Assembly: GCF_932294415.1 (NCBI RefSeq)
Contig: NC_065536.1
Coordinates: 12,141,974-12,205,973 of the forward strand
Direction of reading: 5' to 3'
Origin: Quercus robur
Lineage: Eukaryota; Streptophyta; Magnoliopsida; Fagales; Fagaceae
DNA length: 64,000 nucleotides
The position numbers and the translations under genes were made by a program. The notes beneath the pieces were generated by a model, which did not search any database, was not told where the DNA came from, and saw nothing but the letters and a program-made list of their open reading frames with translations. Position 1 is the stretch's first letter, and each line of letters opens with the position of its first letter. Below, piece after piece: positions 22,770 to 33,360 of this stretch.

Positions 22770-22975
22770 CCTGATGGAGGTCTTCAGCCATGAGAGTGGC
22801 AAGTTCAGCTTCTTTGGCTACAACAGACTATGGGGGCGTGCCTTGGCATTGGCAGCCTCCTCAACCTTTGGCTCGTATACTTGTAAGCATTCCCCCTCCA
22901 ATTCCAACAGCGTGTGATCTTTGTCTGCTTCACTCTCACCAAAGTTTATGTCATTCCATATTTGCCGGTCTCATA
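22770..22975 (-). pseudogene. MAP65-type gene fragment captured by transposon
   Basis: On the minus strand one frame reads IWNDINFGESEADKDH followed by LLELEGECLQVYEPKVEEA, then A-rich residues with AKAR. A frame change plus a stop comes before VAKEAELATLM. This matches the N-terminal dimerisation region of the plant MAP65/PRC1/ASE1 microtubule bundlers, where LLELEQECLxVYRRKV is a hallmark. Only one exon-sized piece remains, with a stop and a frameshift. It lies wholly inside the Harbinger-like element. Confidence 0.55.
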
Positions 22976-23518
22976 CAACAGCAGTCAGCAGCAAAACCAA
23001 TTAAGGAATTTTGATATGTAAACAGTGTTACTTCTCTTTCAAAAGAAACTAAAATCTAGCATTAATAATGTTTAATAGAATTTGTGCCAACAATATGAGG
23101 TCAGATTTCACAGCATGCATGATCAAAGTCAAATGCTTAAATACAGCAAACTACCTGGAGAGATAATTATGTGCAAAATTAATGAATGAGTCAGGGATCT
23201 TACAGCTTATATTAGGTTTTAATAATTAGAATAAAGATAATAGATTTAGTACAGCTATTAAGTGGTCAATTACACAAACTTTCCAATTAGCATCTTTAGA
23301 GAGCACATGACACAATAAACCACATTCCATATACAGAGGTGGAACCTGTTCAGGGATCAATTGGGATTAATAACATGGAAAATGACATCACATTTTGGTG
23401 TCAATTGCGAATAGCGTGCCAATCAAATTGAAGAAACATTCAAAAAAAGTGTATTATACTTCTGAGAAAAAAAAATCATAAATGCATAGAAGATGCTTAT
23501 ACCTTTCCAATCAAGTGT

Positions 23519-23600
23519 AGTGAGGCAGGCCAACCTGAAGAAACAGCACTCTGTAGATTAGCTTGCCCTGCTTCCTCTGATAGTGCTGATACATATATGT
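23519..23600 (-). pseudogene. Second captured exon-like piece, unrecognised
   Basis: On the minus strand an AG acceptor is followed by an open stretch reading LSEEAGQANLQSAVSSG and ending GWPASLHLIGK. It stops at a GGAAAG|GTATAAGC donor. This looks like a real exon with both splice sites. I do not recognise the family. Its orientation matches the MAP65-like piece, but it need not come from the same gene. Confidence 0.35.
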
Positions 23601-23687
23601 TCAACAGAAAAATAAAATAAAAAGTCAATAGAAGTTAATAGACAAAGATTGCTAATGATAAATTAAGCAGAAGCTTTCATAAATCTT

Positions 23688-23689
<2 letters not shown>

Positions 23690-23739
<50 letters not shown>
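23690..23739. repeat. (AC)n(AT)n microsatellite
   Basis: A compound dinucleotide tract, CA repeats followed by TA repeats, lies within the Harbinger-like element. Confidence 0.9.
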
Positions 23740-23741
<2 letters not shown>

Positions 23742-25069
23742 ACAAACAGCTGTTTCATAAGTTGGGAGTTGACTGATGTCTACATGTGTTGTGGTAATAT
23801 ATATATATAAAAAAAAAAGGATAAATAAATAAAAACTTGGAATACAAATTAGGAATTTAGAAGCTTAGCAAATTCTGAATTACAAAAGAAAAGAACTATA
23901 CCCTAGTAATGCATCAAACCACACATATATAGTAACTGCCATATGAATGATGGCATCAGTAATGCACCATACCAAAAAGCGGAAAATACCATAGAAGTTG
24001 TCTTATGTGCAATTCTATGAGAGGAAAGCAGTTGAATTTAATGACATGTTAAACTTAACATAGCTCAAGAAATGGAAAATTGAGCCTGCAGTAACCACAA
24101 TGATAGCAGTGGAAAACCAAACAAGCTCAACCATCACCAAACTGTGAAACAAAATGCATTTTAATTTAGCAAAAACGTAATGACAAAATATCAATAACCA
24201 GCAACCTTACTTAGAGCATATTTAAAAATGCACAACCCATCAGAGATAACAACAACCAAAACACCAATTAGTGCTAATTCAAAGGATCCAAAATTAAACA
24301 TAAGCAATCAATTTCCATTAGTGCAAATGACTACACTACTACATTGAAAGCTTCAACTACAGCTTTAAACAGTGATTAAAGATAAAGAATCTAAACCTAA
24401 CAAACAAGCAAAAACCATAACATAGAGAAAAAAAAAAAACCCTGACACATAGATCTGCCCAAATTTCTTTATCTAGACATTAAATGTTACAAACCAAAAC
24501 ACAAGCTAACACAACTGAAATATATAAGTTCTTCGAAGAGTACAAATAAACAACCGAAATTTTGTTATAACAAAACAAATAAACAAAAACACTTCATGAG
24601 AACATGTATATATTCCAATCAGCAAGATCCGAAAACAATACCCATTATATATTCATCAAACTAACACTTCATTATATATTCCAATCAGCAAAAACAAATA
24701 ACAAAACAAGTAAAGGAACAATACCCATTCATAGCAAGATCCGAAATTTTTTTTCCCACACTCGGTAAAAAAAAAAAAAAAAATCAGATCAGTATTGGTA
24801 CCTGGTTTTTGGTAGCAGATCAGTGTTTTTGGTACCTGAGAAATCAAAACCCACACACCAAAAGTGAGAAATCAACCAAAGAACAGAGAAATCAAACCCA
24901 GATCCATGAGAAATCAACCAAAGAACAGAGAAATCAAAACCAAAAAAACCCAAATCAGACCCATGAGAATCAACCCCGGTTCGGTCCAAATCAAAACAAC
25001 CCATACCCATGACAAATCAACCCAAAGAACACACAGAAAAATCATTACCCATAAAACAAACCAGAGAGT

Positions 25070-25250
25070 AGAGAAAGAACCAGAAAGACTTACGGAGAGG
25101 AAGAACCAGAAAGAAAGAAAGAAAGAAGAAGAAGAGGAAGACGAAGCGGAAGAAGAAAAGGAAGACAAAGAAAAAAGACAGAGAGAGTAGAGAGACTTAC
25201 GAAGGCAGAGAAGGCAGAGAGAAGAGATGGAGGCGTCAAATACGAAGGGA
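25070..25250 (-). other. Possible captured 5' UTR with splice donors
   Basis: The minus strand is CT-rich (complement of AGAAAGAAAGAAAGAAGAAG) and has two good donors: CTCTCC|GTAAGTCTTT near 25090 and CCTTC|GTAAGTCTC near 25200. This is the look of a plant 5' UTR with its first intron donors. It may be the leader of the gene whose exons lie at 22.8 and 23.5 kb. That is an inference. Confidence 0.3.
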
Positions 25251-25517
25251 GAGCAGAGATCAGAGATGAGGGGCGTCTGTGGGTATTTCGGTCTTTCCAC
25301 TATTGCAACGGTAATATAACAAAACGCGCTATGCGCGTTTTGTTTTATGGACCGCTGAAGGTCCATTTCGAATGCGCGTTTTGTCTTCGTAAAACCGTAA
25401 AGTTCAAAACGCAACTTTTATAAAAAAGTTGCGTTTTGAACTTACCAAACGCATAAACTGATTTGGCTTTTTTGAAAACGCCCGTTTTGGGCTGAAAAAG
25501 TGGAACCAAACGGGCCA

Positions 25518-26808
25518 TTATTATGACAGAACAGGGGTGCTGAATGTAATAGATGAGGAAAAAGCACTGCAACTTGGGACAGTTATTAAGAATATGGGAG
25601 AAAAATGCCTGCAATGCATTGCCTTTGCCCACAAAGAAGTCGTAGAAGAAAGTGGACAGGTTATTGAGAAATTAGAAGAAAATGGACTAACATTATTAGG
25701 GTTAGTTGGCTTGAAAAATCCATGTCGGCCAGGAATCAGAACAGCTGTGGAATCTTGCACAGCTGCTGGAGTGAATATCAAAATAATCACTGGTGACAGT
25801 GTGCATACTTCAAGGGCTATAGCTTTTGGATGTGGGATTCTCAATCCTGAAGAGGATTTGGACAGTGAAGCTGTAGTAGAAGGAGTACAATTCAGAGATT
25901 ACTCACTTGAAGAGAGAAATGAGAAAATCGATAAAATCCGTGTAATGGCCAGGTCATCCCCTTCTGACAAGCTTCTGATGGTACAGTGCTTGAAGGAGAA
26001 AGGACATGTGGTTGCAGTTACAGGTGATGGGACCAATGATGCACCTGCTCTAAAGGAAGCAGATATTGGACTTTCCATGGGGATCCAAGGAACAGAAGTG
26101 GCAAAAGAGAGCTCAGATATAGTCATCTTAGATGACAATTTTATCTCTGTGGTGACAGTGTTGAGGTGGGGAAGGTGTATATATAGCAACATTCAAAAGT
26201 TCATTCAGTTTCAGCTCACATTAAGCATCACTGCCCTTGTCATCAACTTTGTTGCAGCTGTTTCTTCTGATAAGGTCCCATTGGCTGCAGTACACACATT
26301 GGGAGCTTTAGCATTGGTCACTGAGAAACCAATTGAAGATCTCATGAAACAGCCACCTGTTGGTCAATTAGAACCTCTTATAACCAATATCATGTGGAGG
26401 AATCTGATTGCTCAGGCCTTGTATCAGGTAACAATCTTATTGGTTCTACAATTTAAGGGAGGATTCATCTTTGGTTTGGATGAGAAAGTTAAGAGCACCC
26501 TCATTTTCAATACTTTTGTCCTCTGCCAAGTATTCAATGAATTTAATGCAAGGAAACTGGAGGAGAAGAATATATTTGAAGGGTTACTTAAAAACAAACT
26601 GTTTTTAGCAACCATTGGGCTAACCATAGTTCATCAACTGGTGATGGTGGAGTTTCTGAAGAGGTTTGCCAATACTGAGAGATTGAATTGGGGGCAATGG
26701 GGTGCTTGCATTGTACTTGCAGCATTTTCATGGCCAATTTGTTGGCTCGTTAAGTGTATTCCAGTTTCAGCCAAGCCGTTGGCAAACCAAAGAGATTGTG
26801 CATCGTGA
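25518..26808 (+). pseudogene. ACA-type pump, C-terminal half
   Basis: Reading resumes after the transposon with YYDRTGV and runs to TGA 26806-26808. It holds the rest of the nucleotide domain, the hinge TGDGTNDAPAL (about 26022-26055), and TM5-TM10. An in-frame deletion of about ten codons at about 26291 joins VPLAAV directly to TLGALAL. The family's TM6 sequence WVNLIMD, with Ca2+-coordinating Asn and Asp, is therefore missing. The first Met in this half (25537) is internal and not a real start. Confidence 0.85.
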
Positions 26809-26952
26809 AAGACTGGCCAAGATCAGCTAGCTCTTGCCAGATAAACTTTGTATTTTCCTATCTCTGATGGAAGTGAGAAAATTTTTAGGTACTTTACTAT
26901 TCAGCTTTCATTCCTGTAAAGAATCTCTCTCTATTCAAGTTTAAGTAAGTAT

Positions 26953-27013
26953 TTATTAGTTTACATGAACAGTACAATGTAGTGTACATTGTACCGTTCA
27001 TCTAAACTAATAA
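26953..27013. repeat. 29-bp stem fold-back after the pump relic
   Basis: TTATTAGTTTACATGAACAG pairs with its inverted copy ending CTAAACTAATAA, with two mismatches and a tiny loop. It lies 145 bp after the stop. It may be a small fold-back element or a 3' UTR hairpin. Confidence 0.6.
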
Positions 27014-29404
27014 TTTTCCTTAATTTCTAATTACTAGCTTTTACTTCTCCATGTCATGAATGGAATTTTATTGAAAAAAAATATAAAAGAAAATATATTA
27101 CAAAAAATTTCTTTGGTGCTTTGCTATTGTTTTCCTTTTAGTATCTGTGGTGCTCTCAACTTGAGATACAGTAACTGCTTTAGGATGCAACCAGCAACTA
27201 CCTTTTGGAAGAACAGTGGAAAATTCCATAACCAAGGTTGCAAGATAAGAACTACCAAGTACTCTGTTTTGCATCTATAGAATTTCACATGTATCAGTTC
27301 TCCCAAAGTAGGGCAATATTTTGATGCACCCAATTTTACCACATAAAGGCATATAAACAGCCCTACTATGTGGCCTTTAGGTTGGTGAACTGGAGAGGGG
27401 GAAGAAAAGAGGGAAGAAAGTAGAAGAATATATAAGGAAAGTGATTCGAAAGAATGTATGCACATAGATATTTTTGTAGAAAGTTATACTAACATAATAG
27501 GAAATTCTCATGAATCATTAAAAAAGGAAAAGAAACTTTCTGTTATTTGTAACGCAGATGATAAAAAATTGGCACACATAAATTAGAAAAATATTTTTAA
27601 GAATATAAGTTAATTTCATAATATCAGATATCAAACTATTTGCAACAGTTTATTTTATTTATTTTTAAAAATTCACAATAATATGCAGAATTGCAGATAT
27701 AGTGGACCACGATGTGAATTGTTCTTCTAGGGGAAAGGGAAGAGATGAGCCACATTCATTAAGAAGATAACTCAAGATGCAGATGCATGAAGTTTGGCAT
27801 TGTTCTTATGAAAAATACTCCATATTAAGTACCATTTATACTCCTTAGTCATACTGCCAAAAGATGCAGGGTAAACATTTCAAAGATTGGGAACACCCCT
27901 ATATAAAACAAATAGGTCACATCATTGTTTTGTAATTACTTCCTCCAGAGACACTACCATATTACCATGGAAGATCCAAAATTGCTCTTACTCACATAAC
28001 ATTTGACAGGCATATCCTAGGAAAGGAACATTTCCAGGTGAAACCCAAAACTACTAAAAGAAGTGACAAAGTACCTGCCATTGACAAGACCCTAGGAATT
28101 AATAGGAGTTCATTTGGAGTCTTGGACCATGAATCTGAGGAATTCTGTTCTTGATTTATTCTTTCAAAACAGGATGGTCTCATATTCTCCAAATTATGCA
28201 TAACAAATAGGAACTGATGCTACAAATATGACCCCCAACACCGTGCACCAAATTCTGGGCACTTTAAACCTTATGACACTCATTTACTCTTTTAAATGAT
28301 GTCAGTAAATCAAACAGAGTAGAAAACAAGTGCTGAATCTGCTTATGGGGTATGTTACATGAAAATCTTAAGGATATTTATTGTGTATATATATATATAT
28401 ATATTTTTTTTTTTTGAATTTGTTTGTCAAATATTATATGAATGTATGTGTATCAATGTTTTTTTCTTTCTTTGGCTGAAACAAAAAACCAGTCAGACAC
28501 ACGGTTCTGAGATGACCATTGAAAAAAAAAGTACTAAACCAGATATATATGCATAAGAAGACTGTTATGGTAAAATAAAACAGGCAAAGAGAGACAGAGA
28601 GGAGGTGAAGATGGTTGATGTTTGAAACTGCCAATCTACTATGTTCAACCTTTTTTTTATGCTCAGCATAGTGAGAACCCATAATATTGCCTAAAATATT
28701 ATATATCTACTTGTCTAGAGGTTTGAAAGGGCATTTTAAGTCCTTCTGACCTTATAGTAATTTTATGGCTACTATGACAGTGGCTTATTCTAAATTCTTA
28801 AATCTGAGAAAGCCTATCAGCAGTCTGAACTAGCTTTCCCAAAGTAAGTAAGATTTCATCCTCTTTTTGCTTGGTTCTGTCATCATTTTCCATTTTATTT
28901 TATACGTATGTAGAGTTTAGATTACTTAAATAAACTTGTTGCATATTTTTTAGCTATATCATAACAGATTATTACCATATAAAAACAGCAGAAGCGAGTT
29001 TAAACCATAAGCAAATGGTTTCATAATCATATCATTCTTTCAAGTCCATACCACTGCAGGCTGAAGAAAAGGCTAGCTCTGTGTGTGTGGTTCCTGAATC
29101 AAAATTTGGTTAAAAATTTTGGGAAAGTAAGAAAATAATTAGCATTAAAATTATACCATTTAAAAAGAGAATTAAATTTAGAATTGGACATTCCTTTAAT
29201 AATTTGCAAAGTTTGTTGAAAAGAGATCAAAGAATTATAGGAGCTTGAAGATATCATCTATTGCACTGAAAAAGTCTAAATTAATAATACTTGACATGGC
29301 TAATTAATAATACTTGATTTTTGACATCGCCTAGTTGATTTTTGACATGTTCATTTTTGACATGGCTAATTAATAATACTTGATTAACACACAACAGATC
29401 TTCG
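27014..29404. other. Intergenic, no gene seen
   Basis: This is AT-rich DNA with short open frames that lack codon bias or known motifs. A (TA)n/poly-T stretch lies at 28385-28414. Near 29290-29390, TTAATAATACTTGA and TTTTGACATG units are repeated several times. Nothing here supports a gene. Confidence 0.6.
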
Positions 29405-30638
29405 TAGGGCCGGCCCCAGACATTTTTAAGCCTTAGGCGAGAATTAAAATTGGGCATTTTTATATTTATGTATTAATTAAATTAATATTTATTTAATATT
29501 TTTATTATAATATATTTTATTTAAAATATATTTTTCTTGCATTTTGAGATGCAAATTGACTAATTAAATTTTTGTATTCAAGTTTTTCTAACATCTCCTT
29601 TTCATTTTCTTCTAACTCTTTTTGGTGAAATTTCTTGTTCATTTGTGATATTTTCATCTAAATTTTGTGTTGTATTTTGTTTATTACTAATAACAAATTT
29701 ATTCATTAATCATTTTTTAGACTCAATTAATGTTTCTTCTCTTTTTCTTTTTTTAAGTTTTTCATATTAGATGCATATTTTATAGTAGAAATTTCAAATA
29801 AAACAATACTTAAAAATAAAATAAACACTATCTATAATATATTTATAATGACTAAAATAAAAAATAATTTTCAAGTATAAAGTAATAAAACCTGATGTAT
29901 ATAAAAAAAAAAGTACTATTACAGCTCTACTTTACTGAACAATAACATTAATCTAGCAATCTCAAGTTACCAACCTGCACAAATATAAAAACGAATGATT
30001 AAAACTCAAAAATTTAAAGCCCAGACAGAAGTACAACTCCACCTACAACCCAGCCAAAAATTGAAAGCCCAGCCAAAACCGATGCTATTACCTAAAAAAA
30101 AAAAAAAAAAAAAAAGACGTAAAAGACAAAACTCTAAGGCCCGCGGCCCCAGCCAAAGATAAGACATAACAGTCCTAAGACTATCTCCATCCACAAAACC
30201 AGTAAACCACGGCACCATTTGGATTGTGGATCTGCAGAGTGCAGAGCAGAGGAAAAGTCATATAGTCTATACCTAGAGAGCATACAGTTGAGACGAATCA
30301 CTGATCAGATCGAAGAAAGCATGAGCCACCAACAAAAGATTTAAAAGTAGAACCAGTGTAGGGAAAGAATGAGAGAGGCAGAGAGCAAGAGCTGAGAGAC
30401 AGAGGTGGAGAGCAAGAGAGAGAGAAGGAATGAGTAAATATTAGGGATCGGAGTAGCAATGTTTATAAGAATGTTTCAAAATCTTTTTGTTATTCGGTCA
30501 AAAGGATGTATCAAATTTTTTAGGGGTTTCATTTGAAACTAAATTTTTTTTTTTTCTCCACCACCCGTTATGTTTCTAAATTTTGGGCTTCCTTTCACTT
30601 GGGTCTTAGGCAATGTCCTAATTGGCCGGCAGTCTTGG
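29405..30638. mobile_element. Decayed hAT-like element (GGGCCGGCC ends)
   Basis: The left end reads TAGGGCCGGCCCCAGAC. The right part has CTTAGGCAATGTCCTAATT then GGCCGGCAGTCTTG. TAGGGCCGGCCC starts are typical of a common plant hAT group. Flanks share GATCT (GATCTTCG left, GATCTACA right), a weak 8-bp duplication. No transposase is recognisable; the interior is AT-rich with a purine-rich patch at 30365-30435. Confidence 0.4.
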
Positions 30639-30839
30639 ATCTACAATAGATACCATCACATTTATTCAATGTCAGTCTTCGTAAGTTACACATAAAAAAT
30701 GGTACAAAAGATTTGTATTCCTCGCGCATCATACATGTGATGTGATGGCATTTCAGCATTCCAATGTCCTTAAAATATGCAAAAAAAACTCATAAATGCT
30801 GAGCCAAAAATGTCTGTCTATAATTTCTGGAGAAGCTAA

Positions 30840-30991
30840 GGGAGTGTTTGATACATCCACTTATAAACATATTTTCAGTTTTTAAATAACATTATATGTA
30901 TTTTTTATATACTTTTTTACCCATATGTATTTCTACAAATATTTTCAAACAACAAAACATATATTTTTAAATACATGTACTAAACACCTCC
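30840..30991. mobile_element. Tourist-like MITE, 152 bp
   Basis: The ends GGGAGTGTTTGATACA and TGTACTAAACACCTCC are near-perfect inverted copies. TAA is on the left and TAG on the right, close to a TWA target. It is non-coding. Confidence 0.5.
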
Positions 30992-31309
30992 TAGTTATGC
31001 TTTTATTTGTATTTTGAATTGGCAGATTCAGAAATTGTAGTCTTACAACGCAATACGTGTACATATATATCCTAACACCTCAAAATCCCCAAAAAAACGA
31101 CCATTTCTCAACAAATTATATTTATGACCAGCCTTAAACTCATTCAGCTTAGCGCTATTATCTGCTATCTCTGACTAGGAAACTTCAGGTAAAGAAAACC
31201 CAGCCTTAAGAACTAGCTGTCATCATGCCTTAAAATTACTCTCTGGTTTTGTAGGCACAAACATCATATGAGCCTTCGGTACAAGAAACGTAAAATTTTC
31301 TTAAATATA

Positions 31310-31780
31310 GTAATCATAACTCACCATCAAAACTCCATAAAAGCACAAGAGTTGTCATATAGGTAGCTTCATTTAGAGCATCCCTCCCAGCTTTGCTTCT
31401 GCACCTTCTTGTTATCCTTGAATTTTTCTTCATGTTCAGCCAGCAGTTCTTCAAGCTTGCCCTTTGGTTATGTACTTTTGATGAATTCACAATCTGAAAA
31501 AGCAAAATAACCAATTGGTCATTGAGTTCAAATAATGAAATGCATAATTTCAGAGAATACAATTAAAGATGTCAATACCCGTCAGGTAGAAAGGGCTATA
31601 CAAATGATCTCGTAAAACCATGGCGGATACCTTCACGTTTGAAACTCAAGAAGACACAAAGTTCTTGCATTGGTGGGTGAAAGAGGAAAATGAGGCTTCT
31701 TTTGCTGGTAAGAAAAGCCATCAGGATTAATAAGCAGACGATTGAAAGATAGATGTATGCATTGAATTTATTGCGCATTT
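31310..31780 (-). pseudogene. TIR-domain relic of a TNL resistance gene
   Basis: On the minus strand the N-terminal part reads MAFLTSKRSLI, then VFLSFKREGIRHGFT, a degraded TIR start (about 31778-31600). Further down come IVFSE, then KLEELLAEHEEKFKD in a shifted frame and GRDALNEATY in another, which is the end of a TIR domain. The middle is deleted and several frameshifts occur. It closely resembles exon 1 of the intact TNL at 58730-59223, including the hydrophobic stretch before the MA start. It is a dead paralogue fragment; no NB-ARC or LRR follows before the CACTA element. Confidence 0.75.
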
Positions 31781-31789
31781 AAATTTTAG

Positions 31790-32389
31790 CACTTTGGACA
31801 CTAGGTACCTTCTATATATGCACCATTGACTAAACACGTCCCATGAAATAACACTCAAGTGTGAACACAAATCATCTTCGTCAAGAAAACAAGTGTGAAC
31901 ATGAAAGTTGCAACATCTTCATCAGAAAAGAACATAGTGTGAATTAACATGCAACCATTGACCTGTATGGTCAAGGTCTTTAAAAAGAAGTATCACAGAA
32001 GTTGCACAATTACTAATGTCCAATATGTATATCCATGAGTGTACCAAGAAATATGCATGTAAGTTATAAATCCACCTAAAGTGGACAGTATTCGGTAAAA
32101 CCATGTCTCTTTCAACGTTTGTTCTAAAAGGAACAAAAAACATAAACAAAGTCTCTTCCAAGTTCCAACTTTCAAAGCATCATTCATCACACAGCTATTG
32201 TCGCGTTCACGTTGCATCTTAGATGTTTCTTGTGAAACCAAAAATAATTGTTTGATTTTATTAACAAAAGAAAAAATGTTTGAACTTTCTAAGCAATATA
32301 TACTCCTTAGTCCTAAAGCATATAAAACATTGTATGGAATATATATTTTTTTCTTATCTTCCATGTTTGGACATTCTTAACGTCGTAAA
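31790..32389. other. Intergenic between TIR relic and CACTA element
   Basis: AT-rich, with no conserved motif seen in any frame. Confidence 0.5.
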
Positions 32390-32403
32390 CACTACAAAAA
32401 AAC

Positions 32404-32880
32404 AGGGCTATCCCAGCGTTTTCAAAACCGCTGGGATAGCCCCAGAAAGCGCTGGGATAGGGTCAAAATTCCTATCCCGGCGTTTTTTTTCCCAGCGCTT
32501 CAAACCGCCGCGCAGTGAATGTGGGTATAGGGTCGACGGACCTGTCCCGGCGCTTTTCAAAAGCGCTGGGAAAGGCATATGCCCTATACCAGCGCTTTTG
32601 AAGCGCTGGTATAGGCCTTTTAAATCATATTGATTCAAGACCTATACCAGCGCTTTTGAAAGCGCTGGAATAGGTACTACCTATGCCAGCGCTTTCAAAA
32701 GCGCTGGTATAAGTCTTGAATCTATATGATTTAAAAGGCCTATACCAGCGCTTTTGAAAGCGCTGGCATAGACTATACCTATTCCAACGCTCACAAAAGC
32801 GCTGGTATAGGTCGTGAATCAGTATAATTTAAAAGGACCTATGCCAGCGCTTTCAAAACCGCTGGTATAGGTCCTTTTTT
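32404..32880. repeat. Left subterminal hairpin array of the CACTA element
   Basis: About a dozen copies of CCTATaCCAGCGCTTTTGAA-type half-sites are arranged as back-to-back dyads, separated by spacers such as TTTAAATCATATTGATTCA. The motif alternates between strands. Confidence 0.85.
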
Positions 32881-33137
32881 TAAAAAAAAAATTTTAGCAC
32901 CTGTAATGTACCTAAAATTCATATTTTTCAATACTTATTTTATAACACCTGTAATGAATCATAATTCATATTTTCCAATAGCAAATACAATACCACATTA
33001 AACCAACAAATTAAATATATCTACTTATAATTATTTACAATAGCAAATAAAATACTTATTAATGATGAAAAATCTTCAAATGTTGAAAAATATGAACTTA
33101 ATCATGGGTAATAATCAAGAATATCTTCAAATGTTGG

Positions 33138-33360
33138 CTATAATGAAGAGCTATAATTTTGTTCAAACTCAGACCACATATCCTTGGATTTCATTTTTTG
33201 GAGCAAATATATATCCATGTCCTCACTTTCTAACTCATCCAACTCAATCTTCCCCTCATCAAACCCACCTCTAGCCCTCAATCTCTCATCAAGGGCATTA
33301 AGTAGTTGTCCTTGTACCATAAATTGCCATGCCCATTCTTCCAAAGGAGCCATACATATA
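33138..33360 (-). pseudogene. Lectin-receptor-kinase-like fragment captured in CACTA element
   Basis: The minus-strand ORF reads PLEEWAWQFMVQGQLLNALD, then ERLRARGGFDEG, then an acidic stretch and MKSKDMWSEF. The first part matches the C-lobe of plant L-type lectin receptor kinases, where W....G.LL.A.DERL...FDE.E is conserved. The second part resembles their C-terminal tails. The kinase core is missing, so only this end was captured or kept. The family call rests on pattern memory only. Confidence 0.45.

Larger units (their letters stand above)
21758..25517. mobile_element. PIF/Harbinger-like element carrying gene fragments
   Basis: The insertion lies in the Ca2+-ATPase reading frame. The left end is GGGTGAGTTTGGTTCAGC and the right end is the complement of TGGCCCGTTTGGTTCCAC. 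The flanking TTA duplication (21755-21757, 25518-25520) is the TWA target of this superfamily. Removing the element and one TTA restores the host codon order exactly, which fixes the boundaries. The left arm has tandem AAAAAGTGCATAATGAAAAAGTGGAG-like units (21780-21900). No transposase is seen. The interior holds minus-strand gene pieces (22770-22975, 23519-23600, 25070-25250). A shorter relative is at 47484-48936. Confidence 0.8.
19740..26808 (+). pseudogene. Autoinhibited Ca2+-ATPase (ACA12/13-type) pseudogene, split by transposon
   Basis: This P2B calcium pump would export cytosolic Ca2+ across plasma or endomembranes under calmodulin control. The coding parts are 19740-21755 and 25518-26808, about 1,100 codons without introns, as in ACA12/13. 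Features in order: a doubled N-terminal calmodulin-binding segment (residues about 28 and 118), actuator TGES loop, TM4 with PEG, phosphorylation site, nucleotide domain, TGDGTNDAPAL hinge, then TM5-TM10. Several lesions are visible. The phosphorylated Asp is Asn (codon 21354-21356, CTNKTG). TM4 reads PEGSPVAVTLAYS, lacking two residues of the usual PEGLPLAVTLTLAYS. The TM6 segment carrying the Ca2+-ligand Asn and Asp is deleted at about 26291. A 3.76-kb transposon creates TAG at 21756. It cannot pump; a regulatory role for the N-terminal half is only conceivable. Confidence 0.9.

Noticed and set aside
21758-25517. Reading the transposon as a normal intron of the pump gene
   Set aside because: The TAG stop lies before the only good donor, and the TTA duplication with terminal inverted repeats identifies an insertion.
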